DNA of 6,476 bases from Pseudomonadota bacterium (lineage in GTDB: Bacteria; Pseudomonadota; Alphaproteobacteria; Sphingomonadales; Sphingomonadaceae), in the NCBI GenBank assembly GCA_023394965.1, contig JAEWZX010000003.1, positions 1 through 6,476 on the forward strand, read 5' to 3'. The number at the start of each line of letters is the position of its first letter. Position 1 is the stretch's first letter. The position numbers and the translations under genes are program-made. The notes under the pieces are model-generated. The model ran no database searches. It was not told where the DNA came from and was given only the letters and a program-made list of their open reading frames with translations. Positions 1 through 6,174 of this stretch are shown one piece after another.

Positions 1-2
1 TG

Positions 3-158
3 TTGTCCTGCTGTAAACTTTTAAAACATAAAATCTTAATCGGGTTGCTTTACGGCTGTGGATTGCGCTGTTTGGAAGTCAGAAATCTTCGTCTCTGTGA
101 TTTGTTCAGTTACAAAGATTACCGCCACAATAAAACCAAGAAAAAACACCAATATTAG
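3..158 (+). pseudogene. Tyrosine recombinase (integrase) middle fragment, truncated after box I
   Basis: Reading from base 3, the frame stays open to a TAG at 156-158 and enters from outside the window. The segment around residues KHKILIGLLYGCGLRCLEVR (bases 24-83) followed by NLRL is a clear match to box I of the tyrosine recombinase catalytic domain; the arginine in GCGLRCLEVR is the first catalytic arginine. These enzymes cut and rejoin DNA through a covalent 3'-phosphotyrosine. Similarity to the family ends at about base 104 (after LCDL). The remaining 17 codons are lysine-rich and do not look like the expected next beta strands. The later catalytic H-x-x-R and tyrosine are therefore missing, so this copy should be inactive. 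From memory, the same recombinase type has an N-terminus like the one coded at 6229-6476, making the two flanks related. What lies upstream is not visible. The family assignment is strong; the exact truncation point is approximate. Confidence 0.75.
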
Positions 159-162
159 TCAC

Positions 163-189
163 AAAAAAAGAGACTCTTCCCGAAGTCTC
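163..189 (-). terminator. Rho-independent terminator, leftward
   Basis: On the - strand GAGACT (189-184) pairs with AGTCTC (175-170) around an 8-nt loop TCGGGAAG, and is followed at once by seven T (169-163). This is a standard intrinsic terminator. It would end transcripts coming from the secreted-protein gene at 343-1191 or from the degenerate ORF end at 200-292, and it faces the recombinase fragment convergently. Confidence 0.75.
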
Positions 190-199
190 CTGTATCTCT

Positions 200-292
200 T
201 TAAAATCCTTCGTCGATAAACCCATAATGCTGAAAAAAGCTCCCGAAGCGAGTCTGCCCTGAGCTAGCCGAAGGGTTCAACAGGGTTTTCAT
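200..292 (-). other. Short ORF end (30 codons) fused to a REP-like repeat; probable gene remnant
   Basis: An ATG at 292-290 opens 30 codons ending at TAA (202-200), 11 nt before the stem of the leftward terminator. The last residues, SFFQHYGFIDEGF, read like a natural protein C-terminus placed just before a terminator. The first half is coded by the REP-like repeat at 257-285 and by part of the hairpin at 285-319, which is not typical of a real gene start. The likeliest reading is that the 3' end of an older leftward gene survived together with its terminator while its upstream part was replaced by repeat DNA. I do not recognise the parent protein. It may instead be noncoding, with the terminator belonging to the gene at 343-1191. 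Confidence 0.25.
257..285. repeat. REP-like palindromic repeat
   Basis: Bases 257-275 read CCCTGAGCTAGCCGAAGGG, resembling the widespread intergenic repeat family with core CCCTGAGC-TNG-CGAAGGG known from many bacterial genomes. The outer CCCTG (257-261) can also pair with CAGGG (281-285). A related fragment, CCCGAAG at 242-248, lies just to the left. One copy is seen in this window, so repetition in the genome is inferred from resemblance only. Confidence 0.45.
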
Positions 293-319
293 TGTTCGTG
301 CTTCGCACGCAACGAAAAC
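285..319. repeat. Imperfect hairpin next to the REP-like repeat
   Basis: GTTTTCATTGTTCGTGC (285-301) pairs with GCACGCAACGAAAAC (305-319) around a 3-nt loop, with a 2-nt bulge (TT) and one G-T type mismatch. There is no T tract on either side, so it is not an ordinary intrinsic terminator. A small palindrome AGCTATTAGCT (322-332) follows. It lies 24 nt beyond the stop of the secreted-protein gene, so it could stabilise that mRNA 3' end or be a remnant of a mobile-element end. Its role is unknown. Confidence 0.45.
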
Positions 320-342
320 TTAGCTATTAGCTGCTGGTCTTT

Positions 343-1191
343 TTAATTTTTTATTTTCATTGTATACTTTGATTCTGCTTCACTTTTGACATGAAATTTT
401 AAATTTTCTTTTAGTGTTGCATGAAGTTCTAAAATGTATTTTGAAGAATTATTTGACGTAAACTTATTTTTAATATCATATTCTACAACACCACTTCCTT
501 TTCCGTTTGATGTCAATTCAATATTAGGAATTTCAGAAGTCATTATGAAGTTTATTTTTGTATCAAAAAATGCAATATCATTTTTAATTTCTTTCAATAA
601 ATAATTTGTATTAATAATAAATGATATTTTGCCGAAATCAGCAAAAGGAAAATCCATCGGTAAATTTTGTTCGAAAGTATCACCAATTTTCATCATATTT
701 TCAGGATAGTTAATTCCTTTTGTAGCATTTTCTATTACACTTTTGAGCATTTTTTTTGTTTCTGTATTTATTTTTTCACTTTGAATTGAGTCAATTACAG
801 TGTTTTTTCTATTTTCATAGTAACCATATATATAACTTCCTTCTAAAGTGTCAGGTTCAGTCGTTGCTGTTCCATTTATATTTTGAGTTTTTGAAACTTT
901 TTTAAAATAGGTCACAAAAGGAATTTGATTATTTTTTTCATTCTTTGTTTCAATTTCCGATATTGAGTTTATTGATGTTTCGGAAACAACAGGAATGCTT
1001 ATTCCCTGACTTTTTAAAGCTTCCATAAAATCTTTGTCACCCTCAAAATTCATATATGATTTTGAGGTTGTAAGATTAATATTCTCATATTTTGTATTCG
1101 GATAAAATTCATTTTCAAATTTGACAGAATTTTGTGCATTAAGAAAAGTGGAAAAAAAGATTAAACTTCCAATAATAAAATTAAGATTCAT
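343..1191 (-). CDS. Secreted/periplasmic protein of unknown function (282 aa)
   Basis: The product begins MNLNFIIGSLIFFSTFLNAQ, a signal peptide with a short N-region, a hydrophobic core at about residues 5-17 and a plausible signal peptidase I site after A19. There is no lipobox cysteine, so it should be soluble in the periplasm or exported. The mature part is rich in Asn, Lys, Thr and Ile and has no membrane segment. The pattern of beta-strand-like stretches, a KIGDTF motif (168-173) and a GKGSGVVEYDI segment (230-240) recalls the DUF6263-type secreted proteins of Bacteroidota; that is a resemblance, not a firm assignment. No catalytic motif is visible. The ATG at 1191 is preceded by an A-rich leader with no Shine-Dalgarno sequence and lies 23 nt after the outer box of the attC-like element at 1215-1345, so little room remains for its own promoter outside that element. 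The gene is visibly more AT-rich than the R-M genes, suggesting a separate origin. Confidence 0.8.
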   Translation of the reverse strand: MNLNFIIGSLIFFSTFLNAQNSVKFENEFYPNTKYENINLTTSKSYMNFEGDKDFMEALKSQGISIPVVSETSINSISEIETKNEKNNQIPFVTYFKKVSKTQNINGTATTEPDTLEGSYIYGYYENRKNTVIDSIQSEKINTETKKMLKSVIENATKGINYPENMMKIGDTFEQNLPMDFPFADFGKISFIINTNYLLKEIKNDIAFFDTKINFIMTSEIPNIELTSNGKGSGVVEYDIKNKFTSNNSSKYILELHATLKENLKFHVKSEAESKYTMKIKN

Positions 1192-1214
1192 TTGCGTAAT
1201 TTTTTTTGACTTGC

Positions 1215-1345
1215 AGCTAACGGTCTAGGCTATGCGTAGTGCGGGATTTCAAGGCACTTCACTGTCCGCTTACCGAAAAATTTATTTAATGTGATTACTT
1301 TCATATCAGCACTTTCGCCCGCATTACGTATAGCCATTGTTGGGC
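1215..1345 (-). repeat. attC-like imperfect inverted repeat, 131 bp (left copy)
   Basis: The arms GGCTATGCGTAGTGCGGG (1228-1245) and CCCGCATTACGTATAGCC (1318-1335) are inverted copies matching at 16 of 18 positions. Outside them, on the - strand, lie GCCCAAC (1345-1339, fits RYYYAAC) and GTTAGCT (1221-1215, one base off GTTRRRY). Two nested inverted pairs with these outer boxes, a long variable centre and a total near 130 bp is the architecture of a long integron attC site. In the - orientation it lies downstream of the R-M operon and immediately upstream of the secreted-protein gene. It could also be a Bacteroidota-type intergenic repeat without recombination activity. The strand given is the one that fits the cassette reading; the boxes alone do not decide it. 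Confidence 0.55.
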
Positions 1346-1373
1346 AATCGTACTTTTTTTTCGCCTGTCTGTC

Positions 1374-1461
1374 AGCGTTGGCAAAGACATACTCTTTGGC
1401 AAGTTTTGGCTTGTGTGTCGGCTGGTGCGACTTGCCAATGTGTATGGCTTTTAGCGTTGGC
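1374..1461. repeat. Hairpin element bounded by AGCGTTGGC repeats (left copy)
   Basis: Two direct copies of AGCGTTGGC (1374-1382 and 1453-1461) enclose a stem whose arms are 1386-1403 and 1431-1448, matching at 15 of 18 positions with a 27-nt loop. The loop contains GTGTGTCGG. The element abuts the stop codon of the membrane-protein gene (1462), so it forms the 3' untranslated end of the R-M operon. It resembles the element at 5929-6004 in its boundary repeat, the TCTTTGG / CCAATGTG mismatch pattern of the stem, and the loop. With no T tract it is not a classical terminator, but it could protect or end the message. Confidence 0.55.
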
Positions 1462-2139
1462 TTATTCATTTCCTAGTATTTTGTTTATGAACTTTAATGT
1501 CTGGTCGTAACCAACAATAATTGTCACAATTCCGCTAATTAGTGTCACTAACGCAAAAAGTCCTGAAACCACCTTATATATCAAACTGTCTTTAATTGAG
1601 TTCAACGTTCTATTGCTGATAATTCCGAACCAACTCAGAATGAAAATAGGAATGCTTAAAATTTCTCTGAACCCTTCACGAAACCAAATGATTGGATTTT
1701 TCAAATTGCGTAAAGTGTCTTTTTGGTATTCTTCTAGATAACCAATGTAACGTAGTAAACAGTCGTCAACCGAACCAACATCAAAACTTTCAACTTGTCC
1801 TTCTCGGAATTTAGGAATTGTGTTGATTATGATTTGATAGTTGTTAATCATATAGTTTTGAAAAGCTGGTTTATATGACATAACCCCAAATGAACCAACA
1901 TAATTTTGGATTTTACTTACATTCATAGTTAACCAAACATACAACTCACCGTCAAGGTCGCCTGAACGACTCCAACGGTCGTGAGTTTTGAAGTACTTGT
2001 TTGAGAACTCAACAAATTTATTTCTGTATTCTCCTGCAAAATCAATTTTCTTTACAATTCTGTTGTGACGGCTGTAAACTTGAACAAAGCCAATAACGAA
2101 GATGACAAGTATGCCTGATATGATGATTGCCGTTATCAT
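1462..2139 (-). CDS. R-M-associated membrane protein of unknown function (225 aa)
   Basis: I do not recognise the family. The product has an N-terminal membrane segment (about residues 2-22, followed by basic residues RHNRIVKK), a soluble region of about 130 residues (30-155) rich in aromatic and charged residues, and two hydrophobic segments near the C-terminus (about 159-175 and 189-210). It has no signal cleavage site and no catalytic motif that I can see. Its ATG (2139-2137) shares one base with the TAA of the type IIG gene (TAATG), an arrangement typical of translational coupling, so it is almost certainly the second cistron of that operon and depends on translation of the first. The context suggests an accessory role in the defence locus, perhaps a membrane-bound effector or a partner of the enzyme; this is inference. 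Because of the amber codon upstream, its expression may now rely only on ribosomes reaching 2139 by internal initiation or readthrough. Confidence 0.75.
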   Translation of the reverse strand: MITAIIISGILVIFVIGFVQVYSRHNRIVKKIDFAGEYRNKFVEFSNKYFKTHDRWSRSGDLDGELYVWLTMNVSKIQNYVGSFGVMSYKPAFQNYMINNYQIIINTIPKFREGQVESFDVGSVDDCLLRYIGYLEEYQKDTLRNLKNPIIWFREGFREILSIPIFILSWFGIISNRTLNSIKDSLIYKVVSGLFALVTLISGIVTIIVGYDQTLKFINKILGNE

Positions 2140-5100
2140 TAAGAGTTCTCAATTATTTCAATTTCATCTTCCGTCAAATCATAAAGCTGATAAACCAATT
2201 GGTCTATTTGATTTTCTAATTCTGTCGTTTCTAAACCATCTTTCTTAATTGAGATAACTTTATCAACTAATTCAGCTACTTCATTTTGAATTTTAATCTC
2301 TGCCTTTTTGATAGGGAGCTTTTTAATGTAGTCCAAACCGTATTTTCTTGCATTGCCCATTTTTACAGGGCACAAGTCGTAAATTATCCATTGCATTAAT
2401 TTGGAGTTAAGAACACCTAGAATGTATTTATATAAATATCCTTTTTCAGTTAATCTTATGGAATGGCTTGTCCCACCACCAAAAATGTGGTTATCTGTAT
2501 CAATCATAAAGTTTGGCAACATACCAACATCATAAAAAATAATTTTTTCTGTGTCAATTTCGGTTATATCAACTCTTCGCATTATAGAATACCATTCAAT
2601 CCCTTTTTCTTTAATCGTGGTTCTGCTATCTTTTCTGTTTTCAAGTTCCGTTTTGAATTGATTTAGGAATTGAAAGCAATTTGGATAATTAGCTTTCAAT
2701 TCAGGTTCTTTAATTATTGAATTGTCAGAATTGTATGGATAAATTAAATTAAATGTTTGACTGAATATGTGGTATTTCTTGTAGTTCTGCGGTCGAATGA
2801 ATTTCTTTGTTATTTCTTTCTCTAATCCTAATTCATCAGACACTTCTGAAGGAACAAGAAATGCCTTGTCAAGACCTGTAATAACGCCATAAGTGAAATT
2901 TGCAATATCATTTAGTGTTTCTTTGTCTGCGAAAAGCTTTATTTTTAGTGTTTGGTCTGTATTAAAATCCCAAGGCTCATCGGATAAATTACTTACATCA
3001 AATTGAGCAAAGTTATCGGGAGTTTGGTCTGTATTATCTACTAAAAAATAATTTATTGTATTGCCTTTCTCTTTTGTGATTAGGAATACGGATACATAAG
3101 TTGCTAACCCATCAAAAACAGAAACTTTGGAATAGTCTATATTTACTTGCAAGTAGCCTTTTAGAAATTCTCTAATTGCCCTTCCGTATTCTGCTTTTAA
3201 AAATTGGTTTGAAGTTATGTATGATAAGTAACCTTTAGGGGATAAAATTTTATGACCCAATTCAATAAAGAGTATTGAAATATCAATCCTTTTGTGGGCA
3301 ACAACAAATGTTGATTTATAATAATCAATAAGGTTATGTTGCAAGTCTTGAACTCTTATATAAGGCGGATTTCCAATAACCACGTCAAAACCCACAAAAT
3401 CACCATCATCATTCAGCACTTCGGGAAATTCAAACCGCCATTCAAAAGCATTTTCAAAAATTTTATTGGCTTTTATCTCTTCAATTTCGGTTTCAAGTTT
3501 TTTAGAATCCTTAGTCAGTTTAGCCACTTTTTTGTTCCAAGCTGCTTTTTCACGTTTGCTCATTTCAAAAAGCTGACCCTGATTTGTCATTTGAAACAGT
3601 TCGCCCGAGAGTTTGCGAAGCCTTTTAACTTTGGGGTCGTTCAAAGAAATTTCGCTCCTGAAATCCGATTTGATGTCGGCAATCAGTCGTTCCATTTCTC
3701 TTTTCTGTTCCTTGCTTTCCGCATTTCGGTAGGTATCAACGGCAACTCGGTAACTGTCAATTGACCACTTGCTTTTCTTCAAAGCTTGTTTCAAGTCAGC
3801 ATCAATGTCAAAACGGCTTATTAAAGAATTGCCGCATTTTATATTGATGTCAATGTTTGGAAGCGTTTCAAGTTCGGTAGCGTTCTTGTAATAAGCGTTT
3901 TTCAAAAGCTCAATCCATAAACGCAAACGGCAAATTTTTACTGAATTTGGGTTGATGTCCACTCCGAAAAGGCAGTTTTCAATGATGGTTTGCTTTTCGT
4001 GAAAGAGTGTTTCCTGAATGCGTTGGCTTTCTTTGCTTTTGGGATTGTAGTCAAAAAGCTCTCCTTCTTCATCTGTTACAATGAGTTCATCGTTGACCAC
4101 TTCCACCTGATATTCTTTCAGGCGTTTGCCGTCTCGGTCTTGCAGAATTTTCAAGTCGTTTTTAACGGCAATCATTTCATTGAGTGCGGAAACTAAAAAG
4201 TGACCTGAACCAACGGCAGGGTCGCAAATTTTCAGACTGTTTACAAGCTCGTTGGCTTCTTTGGCGTCTTCAATTTTGTTATAAAGTTCATCAAGGTTTT
4301 TGCATTTCCAATTCTTGGTTTCGTTGAATTTTTGCACAACCGCTTTGCGAATGGTTTCACGGCACATATACATTGTGATGAAACCTGGAGTGAAAAACGA
4401 ACCGTCTTTGTAGCCGTTGATTTTCTCGAATATCAACCCAAGTACGGAAGCGTTGATGAGTGATTTGTTTTCTTCCTGAATTTCTTCTGAGCCTTCGCTG
4501 CTGAAATCATAAGCATTCAGAAATTCAAAAAGGTATTGGAGTGTGGTTAAACTTCCTGTTCTTTTCTTTCCTTGCTCATTTTTCAGCACGGTTTGCGAAA
4601 AAATCGGAATGGTTTTGTCGTCTTTCAGATTGCTGATAAACAAAGTAACCTGCTCAATGTCGGTCGGCTCAAAAAGCGATGAATTGAGATAAGGCGTTTT
4701 TTCAAATGCTTTTTTTACATCTTCGTTTCGCTCGTCATATTTGCGTGCCAACACTTGAAAAAACAAGCTATTCAGGTCGTCATAGTTCTTTATTTTATCA
4801 AGATTGAGAAACGAATACGATTTGTCGCCTTTGTGATAGGTGATGAGTTGTGCTTCCAACAACTTCAAAAACAAAATGCGGTTTATCCAAGTGATGGAAA
4901 GTTCAAGAGCAACATTAAAAAGTCTTTCCTGTTGTGTGTTGCCGAATTGGTTTGGCTTTTCCAATCGGCTGAGTTTATCTAAGCTGTCAAGCTGAATGAC
5001 GGCATCTTCAAGAATTGTTCCTGTGTGGCGTTCACCTGCTTTGTTTCGTTGAATCAACTTTTTACTTCCTTCTTTGGTTTCGGTCAAGCCGATAATGTGC

Positions 5101-5234
5101 AACAACTCACTGTAAAAGCGTTTGTCAAGACTGTTGCTGTCGTTGGTAAATGGAAGTTTTAAAAGGTGTTCAGGTGATAAGAGCTTAAAAAGAGCAATTA
5201 GTTTATTGTCGTCCGCCTTGTCATCATTTCGCAA
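2139..5234 (-). CDS. Type IIG R-M protein, methyltransferase and target-recognition part (separated from its nuclease by an in-frame stop)
   Basis: This is the body of an Eco57I-type adenine-N6 DNA methyltransferase, which transfers methyl from S-adenosylmethionine to DNA. Counting from the TTG at 5234, the helical part (1-330) precedes motif I DPAVGSGHF (338-346, AdoMet binding), FGVDINPNSVKICRLRLW (423-440), CGNSL (467-471) and FEWRFEFPEVL (597-607). The catalytic motif IV NPPY is at 622-625 in FDVVIGNPPYIRV. Residues from about 750 to 1010 fit a TaqI-like specificity domain that reads the target. A long charged helical insert (about 505-595) may be coiled. The frame is open upstream to 5303, directly after the TAG ending the nuclease ORF, and the intervening residues (PFIADIKTEIEFTYFNI and on) look like normal protein. 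The TTG has no clear ribosome site, and the first in-frame ATG is residue 288. All methyltransferase motifs are intact. The last third is more AT-rich than the rest. Confidence 0.85.
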   Translation of the reverse strand: MRNDDKADDNKLIALFKLLSPEHLLKLPFTNDSNSLDKRFYSELLHIIGLTETKEGSKKLIQRNKAGERHTGTILEDAVIQLDSLDKLSRLEKPNQFGNTQQERLFNVALELSITWINRILFLKLLEAQLITYHKGDKSYSFLNLDKIKNYDDLNSLFFQVLARKYDERNEDVKKAFEKTPYLNSSLFEPTDIEQVTLFISNLKDDKTIPIFSQTVLKNEQGKKRTGSLTTLQYLFEFLNAYDFSSEGSEEIQEENKSLINASVLGLIFEKINGYKDGSFFTPGFITMYMCRETIRKAVVQKFNETKNWKCKNLDELYNKIEDAKEANELVNSLKICDPAVGSGHFLVSALNEMIAVKNDLKILQDRDGKRLKEYQVEVVNDELIVTDEEGELFDYNPKSKESQRIQETLFHEKQTIIENCLFGVDINPNSVKICRLRLWIELLKNAYYKNATELETLPNIDINIKCGNSLISRFDIDADLKQALKKSKWSIDSYRVAVDTYRNAESKEQKREMERLIADIKSDFRSEISLNDPKVKRLRKLSGELFQMTNQGQLFEMSKREKAAWNKKVAKLTKDSKKLETEIEEIKANKIFENAFEWRFEFPEVLNDDGDFVGFDVVIGNPPYIRVQDLQHNLIDYYKSTFVVAHKRIDISILFIELGHKILSPKGYLSYITSNQFLKAEYGRAIREFLKGYLQVNIDYSKVSVFDGLATYVSVFLITKEKGNTINYFLVDNTDQTPDNFAQFDVSNLSDEPWDFNTDQTLKIKLFADKETLNDIANFTYGVITGLDKAFLVPSEVSDELGLEKEITKKFIRPQNYKKYHIFSQTFNLIYPYNSDNSIIKEPELKANYPNCFQFLNQFKTELENRKDSRTTIKEKGIEWYSIMRRVDITEIDTEKIIFYDVGMLPNFMIDTDNHIFGGGTSHSIRLTEKGYLYKYILGVLNSKLMQWIIYDLCPVKMGNARKYGLDYIKKLPIKKAEIKIQNEVAELVDKVISIKKDGLETTELENQIDQLVYQLYDLTEDEIEIIENS

Positions 5235-5303
5235 TGGTTTTTGATAATCCTGAATATTGAAATAGGTAAATTCAATTTCAGTTTTGATGTCTGCGATAAA
5301 TGG

Positions 5304-5867
5304 CTAGGCAATTTGCTTATAGAAAAAATCCGTTTTGGTGTCGGCCATTCGTCCACCTTCAAAGTCTTTAAATTGCTTAACGAGCTTTTTGTTTTGGGCA
5401 AAAAGTCTGTCAAAAGTAGTTGCATCAAAAATGAACCATTCATTGATGTTTGTGATAATCAAATGCTTGGTTTCAAGATTGTTTTGCGTGATTCTTTCTC
5501 GTAGGTAGTAAAGCACCAATTCCTGAAAAGCCTTCGCGTTTAGCTTGTCAGTCGAAACCATTTCGCTTTTGTTGGTCGGCTTTTTTGCTTCAATAATTAC
5601 TCCGACCGTGCTTTTTGCCTTGTCTCCGTTATGAATTACAAGGTCGTTTCGTCCTTTTGTGTTGATGAAATGGTTTGGGTCGTAATAGGTCTTTTTGAGA
5701 AAGTCAATGACAAGGTTTTTATGAAACTCTTCGGATTCGGTGTCATTTGTCCTGTCGAGTAGCTGGATAAGATTCGTCTTGAAACCTTCGATTTCTGTCC
5801 TGTTTGGTTTTACTTTCAAAAAGGCTTTGTTGAGTGCCTTCCTTGGTTTCAGTCTGTTTATCTCCAT
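5304..5867 (-). CDS. Type IIG R-M protein, N-terminal PD-(D/E)XK nuclease part (187 aa, ended by an amber codon)
   Basis: The product begins MEINRLKPRKALNKAFLKVK and has the N-terminal nuclease layout of Eco57I-type type IIG enzymes. A helix carries E46/E47 (ESEEFHKNLVIDFLKK), then GRNDLVI with D75, then VIIEAKK with E93 and K95. D75, E93 and K95 form the PD-(D/E)XK metal-binding set used to cut DNA. NINEWFIFDA (140-149) is another family-like segment. In relatives this domain is fused to the methyltransferase in one chain of about 1000-1300 residues. Here TAG at 5304-5306 follows residue 187 and the frame continues with PFIADIKTE; AKPFI is the expected-looking continuation, so a Lys AAG to TAG change is the simplest origin. 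Alone, the fragment lacks a specificity domain and should not cut selectively. The ATG at 5867 has no strong ribosome site (AGAGTAA just upstream). It heads the operon, behind a 160-nt leader containing the hairpin at 5941-6004. I see no convincing promoter. Confidence 0.85.
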   Translation of the reverse strand: MEINRLKPRKALNKAFLKVKPNRTEIEGFKTNLIQLLDRTNDTESEEFHKNLVIDFLKKTYYDPNHFINTKGRNDLVIHNGDKAKSTVGVIIEAKKPTNKSEMVSTDKLNAKAFQELVLYYLRERITQNNLETKHLIITNINEWFIFDATTFDRLFAQNKKLVKQFKDFEGGRMADTKTDFFYKQIA

Positions 5868-5928
5868 TTACTCTATGTCTTTCTTTTCTGTCGGTTAATT
5901 TAATTGTTTCTGTTCGTTATTCCGTCCG

Positions 5929-6004
5929 AGCGTTGGCAAAAAACAGGCTCTTTTGGTTTTTCAGCGTTGGCATTGCGTGTCGGCAAAACCAAATGTGCCT
6001 GTTT
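5929..6004. repeat. Hairpin element with AGCGTTGGC repeats (right copy), in the R-M leader
   Basis: Arms 5941-5960 and 5985-6004 are inverted copies matching at 18 of 20 positions, with a 24-nt loop. AGCGTTGGC occurs at 5929-5937, before the stem, and again at 5963-5971, inside the loop. The loop also carries GCGTGTCGG. Stem sequences differ from the left element at 1374-1461, yet both break pairing at the same place (TCT opposite ACA next to TTGG), indicating one family with compensating stem changes. Read on the - strand it lies in the untranslated leader, 61 nt before the nuclease ATG, so it could affect expression of the R-M operon. The remaining leader (5868-5928) shows nothing I can name. 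Confidence 0.55.
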
Positions 6005-6027
6005 GTGCGGTGGGCTTTTTGTATGTT

Positions 6028-6159
6028 GCCTAACGGTTTCGGGCTTTGCGTTCGGGCGGGTTTCGGAGCACAAAACTATCAACCAGCACTGAACTTGAAT
6101 AGAAGCACAAAGCTCCAAGTTTGCACGTCAGCCCGCCTGATGCAAAACCCGCGTTGAAC
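6028..6159 (-). repeat. attC-like imperfect inverted repeat, 132 bp (right copy)
   Basis: Inner arms GGGCTTTGCGTTCGGGCGGG (6041-6060) and CCCGCCTGATGCAAAACCC (6132-6150) are imperfect inverted copies. The outer boxes are GCCTAAC (6028-6034) and GTTGAAC (6153-6159). Both fit the attC consensus on either strand (RYYYAAC and GTTRRRY). Size and order match the left copy at 1215-1345, with shared blocks such as CTAACGGT and GCGGG, while the centres differ. Read on the - strand, the R-M operon begins beyond its GTTAGGC box (6034-6028). It ends 69 bp before the ATG of the recombinase at 6229. Confidence 0.55.
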
Positions 6160-6174
6160 TAAACCTTCGGTAGC

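Noticed and set aside
37..158. Leftward ORF with a hydrophobic stretch (LILVFFLGFIVAVIFV)
   Set aside because: It has no ATG start, is preceded by a stop, and is antisense to the recognisable recombinase box I.
271..335. A third, short attC-like site (AGCTAA near 330, GTTGAAC at 281-275 on the - strand)
   Set aside because: The left outer box does not fit the consensus and there are no proper inner arms at the expected places, so I treat it as chance beside the hairpin at 285-319.
1230..1469. 79-codon ORF on the - strand starting at ATG 1469
   Set aside because: It consists almost wholly of the hairpin element and the attC-like repeat, its sequence is dictated by the inverted repeats, and it overlaps the stop of the membrane-protein gene. 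Probably spurious.
3336..3764. 142-codon + strand ORF inside the type IIG gene, and other antisense ORFs at 2463, 3990, 4755 and 5241
   Set aside because: All are antisense shadows of a well-supported coding frame with conserved methyltransferase motifs.
2139..5867. Type I R-M (hsdM/hsdS/hsdR) or two independent genes
   Set aside because: There is no helicase or separate S subunit. The exact same frame and the continuous protein across the TAG point to a single type IIG polypeptide.
5834..6157. 107-codon + strand ORF and the overlapping ORFs at 5900-6118 (-) and 5904-6092 (+)
   Set aside because: They cover the right hairpin and attC-like repeats and overlap the nuclease start. Cysteine-rich, low-complexity translations on both strands indicate chance openness of repeat DNA.
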